Assembly (NCBI GenBank): GCA_019309945.1
Contig: JAFDFH010000034.1
Span: 1 to 12,758, forward strand
Reading direction: 5' to 3'
Origin: Deltaproteobacteria bacterium
Lineage (GTDB): Bacteria > Desulfobacterota > Desulfobacteria > Desulfobacterales > JAFDFH01
Length of the DNA: 12,758 bases
The position numbers and the translations under genes are program-made. Positions 6,722 through 12,758 of the stretch are shown here, piece by piece; within the stretch, counting starts at the first letter, position 1, and every line of letters starts with the position of its first letter. Below the pieces are notes generated by a model. The model did no database searches and was not told where the DNA came from. It saw only the letters and a program-made list of their open reading frames with translations.

Positions 6722-6790
6722 TGAAAAAAAATGCCGGATGACTCCGCTGGTAGGTTTAAGCATAAGTTTTTGAGAAGTTACGGCATCTCG
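6722..6790 (+). repeat. Intergenic repeat element, copy A (upstream of rpsA)
   Basis: From the A-rich start through GGATGACTCCGCTGGTAGG, CATAAGTTTTTGAGAA and TTACGGCATC, this stretch closely matches copy B at 9043-9115. Copy A is bounded by ATGCCG (6731-6736) and CGGCAT (6781-6786), a 6-bp inverted repeat enclosing 44 nt. Copy B does not keep this pairing. No coding frame runs through it. Confidence 0.75.
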
Positions 6791-6853
6791 ATATTTGGAA
6801 CCGCATGTCGTATTGAAATATTTTGGTATGAATGAAAATAACTATTGTTTTTT

Positions 6854-6859
6854 TATAAT
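6854..6859 (+). promoter_or_regulatory. Candidate -10 box for rpsA
   Basis: A perfect TATAAT at 6854-6859 lies in a very AT-rich stretch about 65 nt before rpsA; a second one, TATATT, is at 6867-6872. No good -35 hexamer sits at standard spacing, so this is a weak call. Just downstream, CTTAG (6874-6878) and CTAAG (6889-6893) could form a small leader hairpin. Confidence 0.3.
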
Positions 6860-6924
6860 AGTCTGATATATTTCTTAGGTTATACAATCTAAGTTAGCGT
6901 TAAAATAGGCCAAGGGGGGGTTCC

Positions 6925-8931
6925 ATGGAAGATGTTAAAAAAAACGATTCAACCGAACAAGAAAATCAAAGTGATTTCCAGAAGTCAGCAGATGCAGAAC
7001 CTGAGTCAGCGGGTACACAGCCGAATGAAACGTTAAATTCTGATCTGCCGGTTGAAGATGGAGTGAAGAAAGATACCCAGAGTGCTGAAGACGGAGTGAA
7101 GGAAGATATTGAGAGTGCTGGAGACGGAGTAAAGGAAGATACTCAGAGTGCTGGAGACGGAGTAAAGGAAGATACTCAGAGTGCTGGAGACGGAGTAAAG
7201 GAAGATACTCAGAGTGCTGAAGACGGAGTAAAGGAAGATATTGAGAGTGCTGAAGACACTCAAGAAGACCTGATGGGTATGTACGAGGAAAGTTTCAAGC
7301 GTTTTCGGGAAGGAGAGGTTGTTACCGGAAAGATAATATCTGTGGATAAGGATTACGCGCTGGTTGACATCGGGTATAAATCAGAGGGGCAGATTCGCAT
7401 TCATGAATTCAAAGATAAAGACGGGAATATAACTGTCGATGTGGGCGATATGGTCGAGGTCATGGTTGAATGGTGGGATGACGAAGATGAAGTTGTTATT
7501 CTTTCCAAAGAAAAGGCTGCCACAGTCAAAATATGGGAAGCGATCAAGCAATCCTATGACAAAGAAGAGACGATCGAAGGCGTCATTATAAACCGTATCA
7601 AAGGTGGCTTTTCTGTGGATATCGGTGTTCAGGCATTCCTTCCGGGATCACAGGCTGATTTGCGTCCAATCCGAAACCTTGATGATATGGTGGGAAAGAC
7701 CTTTTCTTTTAAGATCCTAAAATATAATCGCAAACGATCCAATATCGTTTTATCGCGACGGGCCCTTCTCGAAGAGGCTCGTGAGTCCAAAAGGGCTGAA
7801 ACTTTGGAAGCCATAAAAGAAGGTAATGTTGTTGACGGGATTGTAAAAAACCTTACAGAGTATGGCGTATTTGTAGATCTTGGGGGTGTGGACGGTCTGC
7901 TCCACATTACGGACATCTCATGGGGACGGGTTAAACATCCCTCAGAGCTTTTTGCGGTGGGCGATAAGATAGCGGTTAAGATTCTCAATCTCGATATTGA
8001 AAGAGAAAGAGTTTCCCTGGGCATGAAACAATTGACTGAGGACCCATGGTCTACAGCCACAGAAAAATACCCCTTGGGGGAGCGAGTTACAGGAAAGATT
8101 GTCAGTCTGACAGATTATGGTGCTTTTGTGGAATTGGAAGAAGGTGTCGAGGGTTTGATTCACGTTTCTGAGATGTCATGGACCCGTAAGATTCGCCACC
8201 CTTCCAAGGTCGTTTCGGCCGGCGAAGTCGTTGAGGCTGTTGTACTTGACATCAGACCTGAAAACAGACGCATCTCTTTAGGGATGAAGCAGGTGATTCC
8301 AAATCCGTGGGATGTTATCTGTGAAAAGTATCCTGTAGGGACCACCATTGAAGGTAAAATCAAGAACATCACCGATTTTGGTCTTTTTATCGGGATTGAC
8401 GAGGGCATTGATGGTCTTGTGCATATTTCAGACATTTCCTGGACCAAGCGTATCAAGCATCCATCTGAGTTATACAAGAAAGGGGATGTTGTGCAGGCAA
8501 TTGTTCTCGAAATTGCAAAGGGGAGCGAAAGATTCTCGCTAGGTATCAAGCAGTTACAGCCCGATCCCTGGGAAACCGTTGGAGAACGTTATGAAGTGGG
8601 AAAAGAGATAACCGGTACGGTCACCAATGTTACCGATTTTGGGGTTTTTGTGGAGCTGGAAGAGGGAATCGAAGGACTTGTCCATGTATCTGAAATCAGT
8701 AAAGAGAAAATAAAAACCCCTGTAGGAATGTTCAACGTGAAGGATATCATTACTGCCAAGGTGATGAATATCAACAGCGATGAACGACGAATCGGCCTTT
8801 CTGTCAAGCGACTTGAGATCGATGATGAACAAACGCTGCTTACAGAATATGTCGATAATATAGGCCCGGCGACTTCGACTTTTGGTGAAATCTTAAGGGA
8901 GAATCTTCAAGACAAAATAAACGATAAATAA
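6925..8931 (+). CDS. rpsA: 30S ribosomal protein S1 with a repetitive acidic N-terminal extension
   Basis: S1 binds mRNA leaders and helps the 30S subunit dock and unfold them. The 668-residue protein has six S1 (OB-fold) domains at about 129-197, 214-280, 299-368, 385-456, 472-543 and 559-629. Domains 1 and 2 are diverged (ribosome docking in known S1 proteins); 3-6 are close copies with the V-D/T-F/Y-G-x-F-V and G-L-x-H-h-S/T motifs (RNA binding). E. coli S1 has about 557 residues; most of the excess here is an acidic extension of about 128 residues containing six tandem 11-residue repeats (44-109, consensus E/G-D-G-V-K-E-D-T/I-Q/E-S-A). The ATG at 6925 is preceded by AAGGGGGGG at 6912-6920, a strong ribosome site made of a seven-G run. 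Position after cmk is as in other Proteobacteria. Confidence 0.96.
   Translation: MEDVKKNDSTEQENQSDFQKSADAEPESAGTQPNETLNSDLPVEDGVKKDTQSAEDGVKEDIESAGDGVKEDTQSAGDGVKEDTQSAGDGVKEDTQSAEDGVKEDIESAEDTQEDLMGMYEESFKRFREGEVVTGKIISVDKDYALVDIGYKSEGQIRIHEFKDKDGNITVDVGDMVEVMVEWWDDEDEVVILSKEKAATVKIWEAIKQSYDKEETIEGVIINRIKGGFSVDIGVQAFLPGSQADLRPIRNLDDMVGKTFSFKILKYNRKRSNIVLSRRALLEEARESKRAETLEAIKEGNVVDGIVKNLTEYGVFVDLGGVDGLLHITDISWGRVKHPSELFAVGDKIAVKILNLDIERERVSLGMKQLTEDPWSTATEKYPLGERVTGKIVSLTDYGAFVELEEGVEGLIHVSEMSWTRKIRHPSKVVSAGEVVEAVVLDIRPENRRISLGMKQVIPNPWDVICEKYPVGTTIEGKIKNITDFGLFIGIDEGIDGLVHISDISWTKRIKHPSELYKKGDVVQAIVLEIAKGSERFSLGIKQLQPDPWETVGERYEVGKEITGTVTNVTDFGVFVELEEGIEGLVHVSEISKEKIKTPVGMFNVKDIITAKVMNINSDERRIGLSVKRLEIDDEQTLLTEYVDNIGPATSTFGEILRENLQDKINDK
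7054..7251 (+). repeat. 33-bp minisatellite, six in-frame copies, within rpsA
   Basis: Six tandem 33-bp units encode 11-residue repeats. Copies 3, 4 and 5 are identical in DNA; copies 2 and 6 share the IES variant (ATTGAG) in place of TQS (ACTCAG); copy 1 is the most diverged. A partial unit (GAAGACACTCAAGAAGAC) follows at 7252. The unit length is a multiple of three, so copy changes keep the frame. Confidence 0.95.
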
Positions 8932-8980
8932 ACGAGCCAGTTTCAAAACATTTCAGTTTGTTCAAGGTCAAGGAAGGCGA

Positions 8981-9027
8981 AAAATTTTACCACAGGCATA
9001 TAGTTGATATTCCGAGGATAAAATTTT
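8981..9027. repeat. Imperfect 47-nt inverted repeat after rpsA
   Basis: AAAATTTTA at 8981-8989 pairs perfectly with TAAAATTTT at 9019-9027. Inside, GG-x-ATAT (8995-9001) pairs with ATAT-x-CC (9007-9013) around the loop AGTTG, with an unpaired middle. It lies 50 nt after the rpsA stop and runs into copy B of the intergenic repeat. It has no clean terminator form (no GC stem plus T-run), but it may mark the end of the rpsA transcript or belong to the repeat element. Confidence 0.6.
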
Positions 9028-9042
9028 GAGCATAACGCAGAT

Positions 9043-9115
9043 TTGAAAAAAATTAGCGGATGACTCAGCTGGTAGGTTTAACCGTTTAACCATAAGTTTT
9101 TGAGAATTACGTTCA
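9043..9115 (+). repeat. Intergenic repeat element, copy B (upstream of sppA)
   Basis: It aligns with copy A at 6722-6790: an A-run, GCGGATGACTCAGCTGGTAGG, GTTTAA, CATAAGTTTTTGAGAA and TTACG, in the same orientation. Copy B carries an additional 8 nt because GTTTAACC is doubled at about 9076-9091. It ends about 35 nt before the sppA start. Confidence 0.75.
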
Positions 9116-9149
9116 TCGCAATCAACCCATAAGAAATATTGATAACATC

Positions 9150-10043
9150 ATGTTTTCCCGAAGGCATCCGTATCTTTTCTTCTTTTTGATTTTTTCATCA
9201 ATTGTTGCCGTTGTTATCGTGGGGATGTCCGTGCTGCTGGTGTTTGGCTTCAAAAGAACTCCATTTGAGTTTGGAGAGAAAGTCGGCATCATCGAGTTGA
9301 ACGGAATGATTGTCGACTCCAAAGATGTAATTCAATATCTTAAACGATTTCGTGAAGATGATTCAATCAAGGCCATCGTGATTCGCGTTGATTCTCCAGG
9401 GGGTGGGGTAGGGCCTTCCCAGGAAATTTTCAGGGAGATCAGAAAAACCATTCCTTTCAAAAAAGTCGTTACCTCCATGGGGGCCGTAGCAGCCTCGGGA
9501 GGATATTATATTGCTGCAGGAACGGACGGAATTGTAGCCAACCCGGGCACGATAACCGGCAGTATCGGGGTGATCATCGGATTTACGAATTTTCAGGAGC
9601 TTCTCGACAAAATCGGATTGGTTCCGGTGGTTTTTAAAAGCGGAAAATATAAAGATACGGGATCTCCGGTGCGAAAGATGACGGAAGCCGAAAGAAAGAT
9701 TCTTCAGAACTTTGTGGATACCATTCATAAGCAATTTGTTATGGCTGTGGTTGAAGGTAGAAAGATGGATCAGGACAAAGTTGAGTCACTTGCAGATGGA
9801 CGGATCTTTTCAGGCGAAGAGGCCCAAACTTTCGGACTTGTTGACCGTCTCGGAAACCTGGAAGATGCAATCGAATGGGCAGGACAAATGGGTGGAATTA
9901 AAGGAAAAATATCTACTGTATATGCGAAGAAAAAGAAAATTTCACTCATGAAATACATTCTGGATTCTTCCGTAAAAGAGTTTTCCAAACAGATCACCAA
10001 TCCTTATTTGTATTCCGGCTATTTATATAGCCCTGGATCCTGA
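9150..10043 (+). CDS. sppA: Signal peptide peptidase SppA (short, S49-family membrane protease)
   Basis: It cuts remnant signal peptides and other membrane peptides. The 297-residue protein is the short SppA form, with one N-terminal membrane segment (about 8-33, very rich in F, V, I, L) and one protease domain, unlike the duplicated E. coli enzyme. The catalytic pair is S116 in GAVAASGGYY and K168 in VFKSGKYKDTGSP; their 52-residue spacing matches the Ser-Lys dyad spacing of Bacillus SppA. VIRVDSPGGGVGPSQEI (77-93) and NPGTITGSIGVI (131-142) are further hallmarks. The ATG at 9150 has no clear ribosome site. It follows rpsA after 218 nt holding a hairpin and repeat copy B, so it may have its own promoter. 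The next gene converges on it. Confidence 0.95.
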   Translation: MFSRRHPYLFFFLIFSSIVAVVIVGMSVLLVFGFKRTPFEFGEKVGIIELNGMIVDSKDVIQYLKRFREDDSIKAIVIRVDSPGGGVGPSQEIFREIRKTIPFKKVVTSMGAVAASGGYYIAAGTDGIVANPGTITGSIGVIIGFTNFQELLDKIGLVPVVFKSGKYKDTGSPVRKMTEAERKILQNFVDTIHKQFVMAVVEGRKMDQDKVESLADGRIFSGEEAQTFGLVDRLGNLEDAIEWAGQMGGIKGKISTVYAKKKKISLMKYILDSSVKEFSKQITNPYLYSGYLYSPGS

Positions 10044-10108
10044 CTTTACCTCTTCAGATATTTTTACCCCATCCCCTCTTTCCAAACAGCCGGATTTGAA
10101 CTTAGGGC

Positions 10109-10717
10109 TCACTCAAAAATACTGGTATCGCCTAAACCCTTTCGTATGATTTCGGGTAGATCGTCGACGAGGGAGATGATGCTTGAAGGTTGCCCTGGAA
10201 CAGGGCCGCCGTCAATGACGGCATCAATTCTGGTGTGAAAAAAATCCTGAATGAAAGACGGGTCATGAATAATCGTTCCATCGGGCATCGTTGCACTTGT
10301 AGTAATGATCGGATTTCCCAGCTCTTCGACCAACCATAGACAGATGGAATTGTCAGGTACCCGTATTCCGGCTTTTTTTCGATTGGTCAACATGATTTTC
10401 GGCACAAGTTTTGAGCCTTCCAAAATAAATGTATAGGGACCCGGCAACAGCCGTTTCATATTCTTGTATGCATAATTGGAGACCTTGGCATAATGGCTAA
10501 TGTTTTTCAGCCCCGAACAGATAAAACTAAATGGCTTGCTTTTGCTCCTCTGCTTTAAATGGTAAATTTTTTGAATCGCTTTTTTGTTCATAATATCACA
10601 ACCGATCCCATAATAGGTGTCCGTCGGATAGGCGATTACGCCACCATTTTTGAGGATTTCAACGACCCTTCGGATGAGTCGCCCCTGAGGGTTTTGGGGA
10701 TTGATTTTGATAATCAT
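10109..10717 (-). CDS. YciO/YrdC/Sua5-family protein (YciO subgroup)
   Basis: This 202-residue single-domain protein belongs to the family whose TsaC/Sua5 members make threonylcarbamoyl-AMP for the t6A37 tRNA modification. The N-terminal INPQNPQGRLIRRVVEILKNGG opening followed by GVIAYPTDTYYGIGCD (26-41) and the C-terminal DDLPEIIRKGLGD ending match the YciO subgroup more than TsaC. The K-x-R motif is present (K55-Q-R57), but the S-x-N motif of TsaC reads S141-A-T143, so the asparagine is lost. E. coli YciO also departs from the TsaC motif, and YciO's cellular role is less clear than TsaC's. No Sua5 C-terminal domain is present. It converges on sppA (65 nt between stops) and diverges from guaB. 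The ribosome site is not obvious. Confidence 0.88.
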   Translation of the reverse strand: MIIKINPQNPQGRLIRRVVEILKNGGVIAYPTDTYYGIGCDIMNKKAIQKIYHLKQRSKSKPFSFICSGLKNISHYAKVSNYAYKNMKRLLPGPYTFILEGSKLVPKIMLTNRKKAGIRVPDNSICLWLVEELGNPIITTSATMPDGTIIHDPSFIQDFFHTRIDAVIDGGPVPGQPSSIISLVDDLPEIIRKGLGDTSIFE

Positions 10718-11045
10718 GATAAGGGCTTTGCGTCTAAAAAATTCTTTCTAAAGAGCCAGTTGCAAAAAGGTGAAGCAATCCAACCCGCTGCTTTCTATTA
10801 CGAGCATTATGACATTGTCAAGATAACAAATAAAGGATTGATAAACGCAAATCCATTTGCTATTCCATTCGCAATGCCATTAACTTAGATCATACTGCCA
10901 TACGCTCCAAAAATGGATTAAAAAGACAGTTAGCCTAAGTTAATACCATTTTTTTCATATGAGCGGTTTCAAAACCTCCAAGTGAGTCATTTCTTTTAAA
11001 TATAAAACAATTTAGCTAAACAAAATCTTTTTGTGGAGGAATTTT
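10718..11045. other. Divergent intergenic region between the yciO-like gene and guaB
   Basis: These 328 nt are AT-rich with no convincing gene. A + strand frame to 10888 exists but begins as the antisense of the yciO-like gene and has no support. On the - strand, TTGACA at 10821-10816, an 18-nt spacer and TAGAAA at 10797-10792 could be the yciO promoter (weak-moderate). On the guaB side I see AT-rich sequence (near 10995-11010) but no clear -35/-10 pair, and no recognisable purine riboswitch. Confidence 0.5.
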
Positions 11046-12509
11046 ATGGTTAAGATACCACCCGAACAGGCGTTTTCCTTTGATGATGTATTATTAATTC
11101 CGAACTACTCAGACACATTGCCTAAGGATGTCAACACCATTACCCGCCTGACAAATAACATTACACTGAACATCCCGATTGTAAGTGCCGCAATGGATAC
11201 GGTAACAGAAGCAGATACGGCCATCAGTGTGGCTCGTGAAGGCGGCCTGGGTTTCATACATCGGAATATGAGCATTGAAAGCCAGGCGATCGAAGTTGAT
11301 AAAGTTAAGAAATCTGAAAGCGGAATGATTGTCGATCCGATTACCATTCATCCCGAGAAGCCGGTCCATGAAGTGCTGAAGTTAATGGAGAAGTATCACA
11401 TTTCCGGTGTTCCAGTTATAAAGTCGGATCATTTGGTGGGTATTGTAACAAACAGAGATCTACGATTTGAGACCGAGCTTGACAAGAAGGTGTCGGAAGT
11501 TATGACCCGTGAAAACCTGATAACGGTGTCTGCAGGAATTACCCTCGAAGAATCCAAGAAGCTGCTTCATAAGCACAGGATTGAAAAACTCCTCGTTGTC
11601 GATAAAAAGGGTCGGCTTACCGGAATGATAACGATAAAGGATATTGAAAAGATAAAAAAATATCCAAACGCTTGTAAGGATAACATGGGCAGATTGAGGG
11701 CGGGTGCTGCTGTAGGGGTGGGCAGTGATATGGTGGAGCGAACGGAGTACTTGCTGAAGGCAGGTGCGGATGTGATTTTAATCGATACCTCCCACGGACA
11801 TTCGAAAAATGTCATCGATGGTGTTAAGAAATTAAAGCTTACCTTTAAGGACCTAGAATTGATTGCTGGTAATGTCGGGACGGCTAAAGGTGCTGAAGAC
11901 CTGATTAACGCGGGTGTTGACAGTGTAAAGATTGGAATCGGTCCCGGATCCATTTGCACCACCCGTGTCGTGGCCGGCGTGGGCGTCCCCCAGATTACCG
12001 CCATAATGAATTGCCGGGCCATATCAAACAAGGCCGGTATCCCTTTGATTGCGGACGGGGGTGTTAAATTTTCGGGCGATATCACAAAGGCTGTCGGCGC
12101 AGGTGCTCATGTCGTAATGATTGGAGGACTTTTTGCCGGAACGGAAGAGAGCCCGGGGGAAACGATCCTTTATCAGGGTCGCAGCTACAAGGTCTATAGG
12201 GGCATGGGGTCCTTGGAGGCCATGAAAAAGGGGAGCAAAGACAGGTACTACCAGAGTGATGTCTCTGAGGAAGATAAATTGGTTCCTGAAGGTATTGTGG
12301 GACGTGTACCATACAGGGGTTCACTTTCCGCAAATATCTTCCAGCTTATTGGCGGACTAAAAGCGGGCATGGGGTATGTCGGATGCCTGACCATCGAGGA
12401 GTTAAGGGAAAAAGCGCGATTTATACAGATCAGTGCCGCCGGCCTGCGCGAAAGTCATGTGCATGATGTCATCATCACAAAGGAGGCGCCGAACTACCGT
12501 CTCGACTAG
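11046..12509 (+). CDS. guaB: Inosine-5'-monophosphate dehydrogenase
   Basis: It oxidises IMP to XMP with NAD, the committed step of GMP synthesis. It has 487 residues, the standard full-length form. The N-terminal FSFDDVLLIPNYS (10-22) and PIVSAAMDTVTEADTAI (44-60) start the TIM barrel. The Bateman module of two CBS domains is inserted at about 95-205 (motifs GVPVIKSDHLVGIVTNRDLR and KLLVVDKKGRLTGMITIKDI). The barrel resumes with DTSHGHS (247-253), NVGT, and the catalytic loop GIGPGSICTTR with Cys304, then the flap GRSYKVYRGMGSLEAM. The ATG at 11046 has GGAGGA at 11035-11040, 5 nt upstream; a TTG 15 nt earlier falls before that site and is rejected. No guaA follows; dnaE starts 159 nt downstream. 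Confidence 0.97.
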   Translation: MVKIPPEQAFSFDDVLLIPNYSDTLPKDVNTITRLTNNITLNIPIVSAAMDTVTEADTAISVAREGGLGFIHRNMSIESQAIEVDKVKKSESGMIVDPITIHPEKPVHEVLKLMEKYHISGVPVIKSDHLVGIVTNRDLRFETELDKKVSEVMTRENLITVSAGITLEESKKLLHKHRIEKLLVVDKKGRLTGMITIKDIEKIKKYPNACKDNMGRLRAGAAVGVGSDMVERTEYLLKAGADVILIDTSHGHSKNVIDGVKKLKLTFKDLELIAGNVGTAKGAEDLINAGVDSVKIGIGPGSICTTRVVAGVGVPQITAIMNCRAISNKAGIPLIADGGVKFSGDITKAVGAGAHVVMIGGLFAGTEESPGETILYQGRSYKVYRGMGSLEAMKKGSKDRYYQSDVSEEDKLVPEGIVGRVPYRGSLSANIFQLIGGLKAGMGYVGCLTIEELREKARFIQISAAGLRESHVHDVIITKEAPNYRLD

Positions 12510-12525
12510 CTTGTTCGTTTTTTTT

Positions 12526-12538
12526 CCGCCGGAGGCGG
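12526..12538. repeat. CCGCC-GGA-GGCGG palindrome after guaB
   Basis: A 5-bp GC stem with a 3-nt loop begins 17 nt after the guaB stop. The run of eight T lies before the stem, not after it, so it is not an orthodox intrinsic terminator for guaB. Confidence 0.6.
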
Positions 12539-12549
12539 TTATGGAAATT

Positions 12550-12565
12550 AAAATACTAGTATTTT
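12550..12565. repeat. 16-bp perfect palindrome between guaB and dnaE
   Basis: AAAATACTAGTATTTT is its own reverse complement. A second near-palindrome, TCATCAA-AC-TTGATGA, is at 12605-12620. A perfect TATAAT at 12592-12597 lies between them, but without a good -35. Together they could be an operator region for dnaE or a downstream operon; no regulator is known here. Confidence 0.5.
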
Positions 12566-12668
12566 CACCAACTTGTAGAAATTCCGAGACATATAATTAG
12601 AAGATCATCAAACTTGATGAATTCGTAAAAAATTGAATGCATCATAAAAAATATAGTTGAACAGTCTT

Positions 12669-12758
12669 ATGACGAATTCCCCCCCTGATTTTGTTCACCT
12701 TCATGTCCACACCCAGTACAGCCTTTTGGATGGGGCCATAAGGATCGATGCCTTATTC
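12669..12758 (+). CDS. dnaE: DNA polymerase III alpha subunit, N-terminus (partial)
   Basis: The replicative polymerase catalytic subunit is cut by the window edge after 30 codons. FVHLHVHTQYSLLDGAIRID at about 8-27 is the opening of the PHP domain found at the N-terminus of DnaE, with the H-x-H-x-H metal-ligand motif (H10, H12, H14). The ATG at 12669 is the natural start by family comparison; the ribosome site is weak. PHP domains also occur in PolC and other phosphoesterases, but the exact 'HLHVHT-x-YSLLDGA' form directly at the N-terminus is characteristic of DnaE (DnaE1 or possibly DnaE2). Confidence 0.9.
   Translation, partial: MTNSPPDFVHLHVHTQYSLLDGAIRIDALF

Noticed and set aside
6722..6790. 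Cyclic di-GMP (GEMM) riboswitch, suggested by the GCTGGTAGG block
   Set aside because: Other conserved blocks of that riboswitch and its expected stems are missing, and copy B loses the closing stem of copy A.
7054..7251. Possible CRISPR array because of 33-bp regular repeats
   Set aside because: Units are directly adjacent without unique spacers, stay in frame and encode part of S1.
7033..7263. - strand frame of 76 residues with striking hydrophobic repeats (SVFSTLSIFLY-like)
   Set aside because: It is the antisense shadow of the 33-bp repeats in rpsA; the + strand S1 frame explains the region fully.
10559..10888. 109-residue + strand frame upstream of guaB
   Set aside because: Its first half is antisense to the YciO-family gene and the remainder has no support.
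11567..12085. 172-residue - strand open frame
   Set aside because: Antisense to guaB, with low-complexity serine/proline-rich composition typical of a shadow frame.
12518..12538. Intrinsic terminator for guaB
   Set aside because: The T-run precedes the GC stem instead of following it; on the other strand it would be an A-run after the stem, which does not terminate either.

Overview
The window looks like ordinary chromosome from an anaerobic deltaproteobacterium (Desulfobacterota, probably a sulfate reducer of the Desulfobacteraceae type). This is inferred from gene content and protein style: a split ferredoxin-dependent 2-oxoacid oxidoreductase operon, a proteobacterial cmk-rpsA pair with a six-domain S1 protein, an SppA gene just after rpsA, and frequent TTG/GTG starts. 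I see no transposase, integrase, phage gene, CRISPR array, tRNA or rRNA.

Layout, left to right. (1) The last 32 codons of a + strand gene, whose tail looks like the end of a CBS domain, possibly of a ClC-type channel. (2) truA on the - strand. (3) A divergent control region with two TTGACA boxes placed as a perfect inverted repeat. (4) A + strand operon: a MinD/CooC-like P-loop ATPase, a two-cluster ferredoxin subunit, then the alpha, beta and gamma subunits of a 2-oxoacid:ferredoxin oxidoreductase (VOR/KOR type). A 373-nt gap holding a candidate promoter, tandem repeats and a strong hairpin separates beta from gamma. (5) hisC, overlapping the gamma gene by 20 nt, then cmk. (6) rpsA, whose product carries an acidic N-terminal extension built from six 11-residue repeats (33-bp units, three of them identical). 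(7) sppA. (8) A convergent YciO/Sua5-family gene. (9) guaB. (10) The first 30 codons of dnaE.

How the genes fit together. The ATPase-ferredoxin-alpha-beta-gamma set should form one enzyme that oxidises a 2-oxoacid to acyl-CoA and CO2 while reducing ferredoxin, with the ATPase as a possible maturation or partner factor. hisC-cmk-rpsA resembles a shortened form of the proteobacterial aromatic/histidine-cmk-rpsA supraoperon. The rest is housekeeping: tRNA modification, pyrimidine and guanine nucleotide synthesis, translation, membrane proteolysis and replication.

The points most worth a second look are the S1 minisatellite, a diverged intergenic element found once on each side of rpsA, the structured beta-gamma gap, the ATPase tied to the oxidoreductase operon, and the symmetric divergent promoter region. 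No clearly new defence or mobile system was found.
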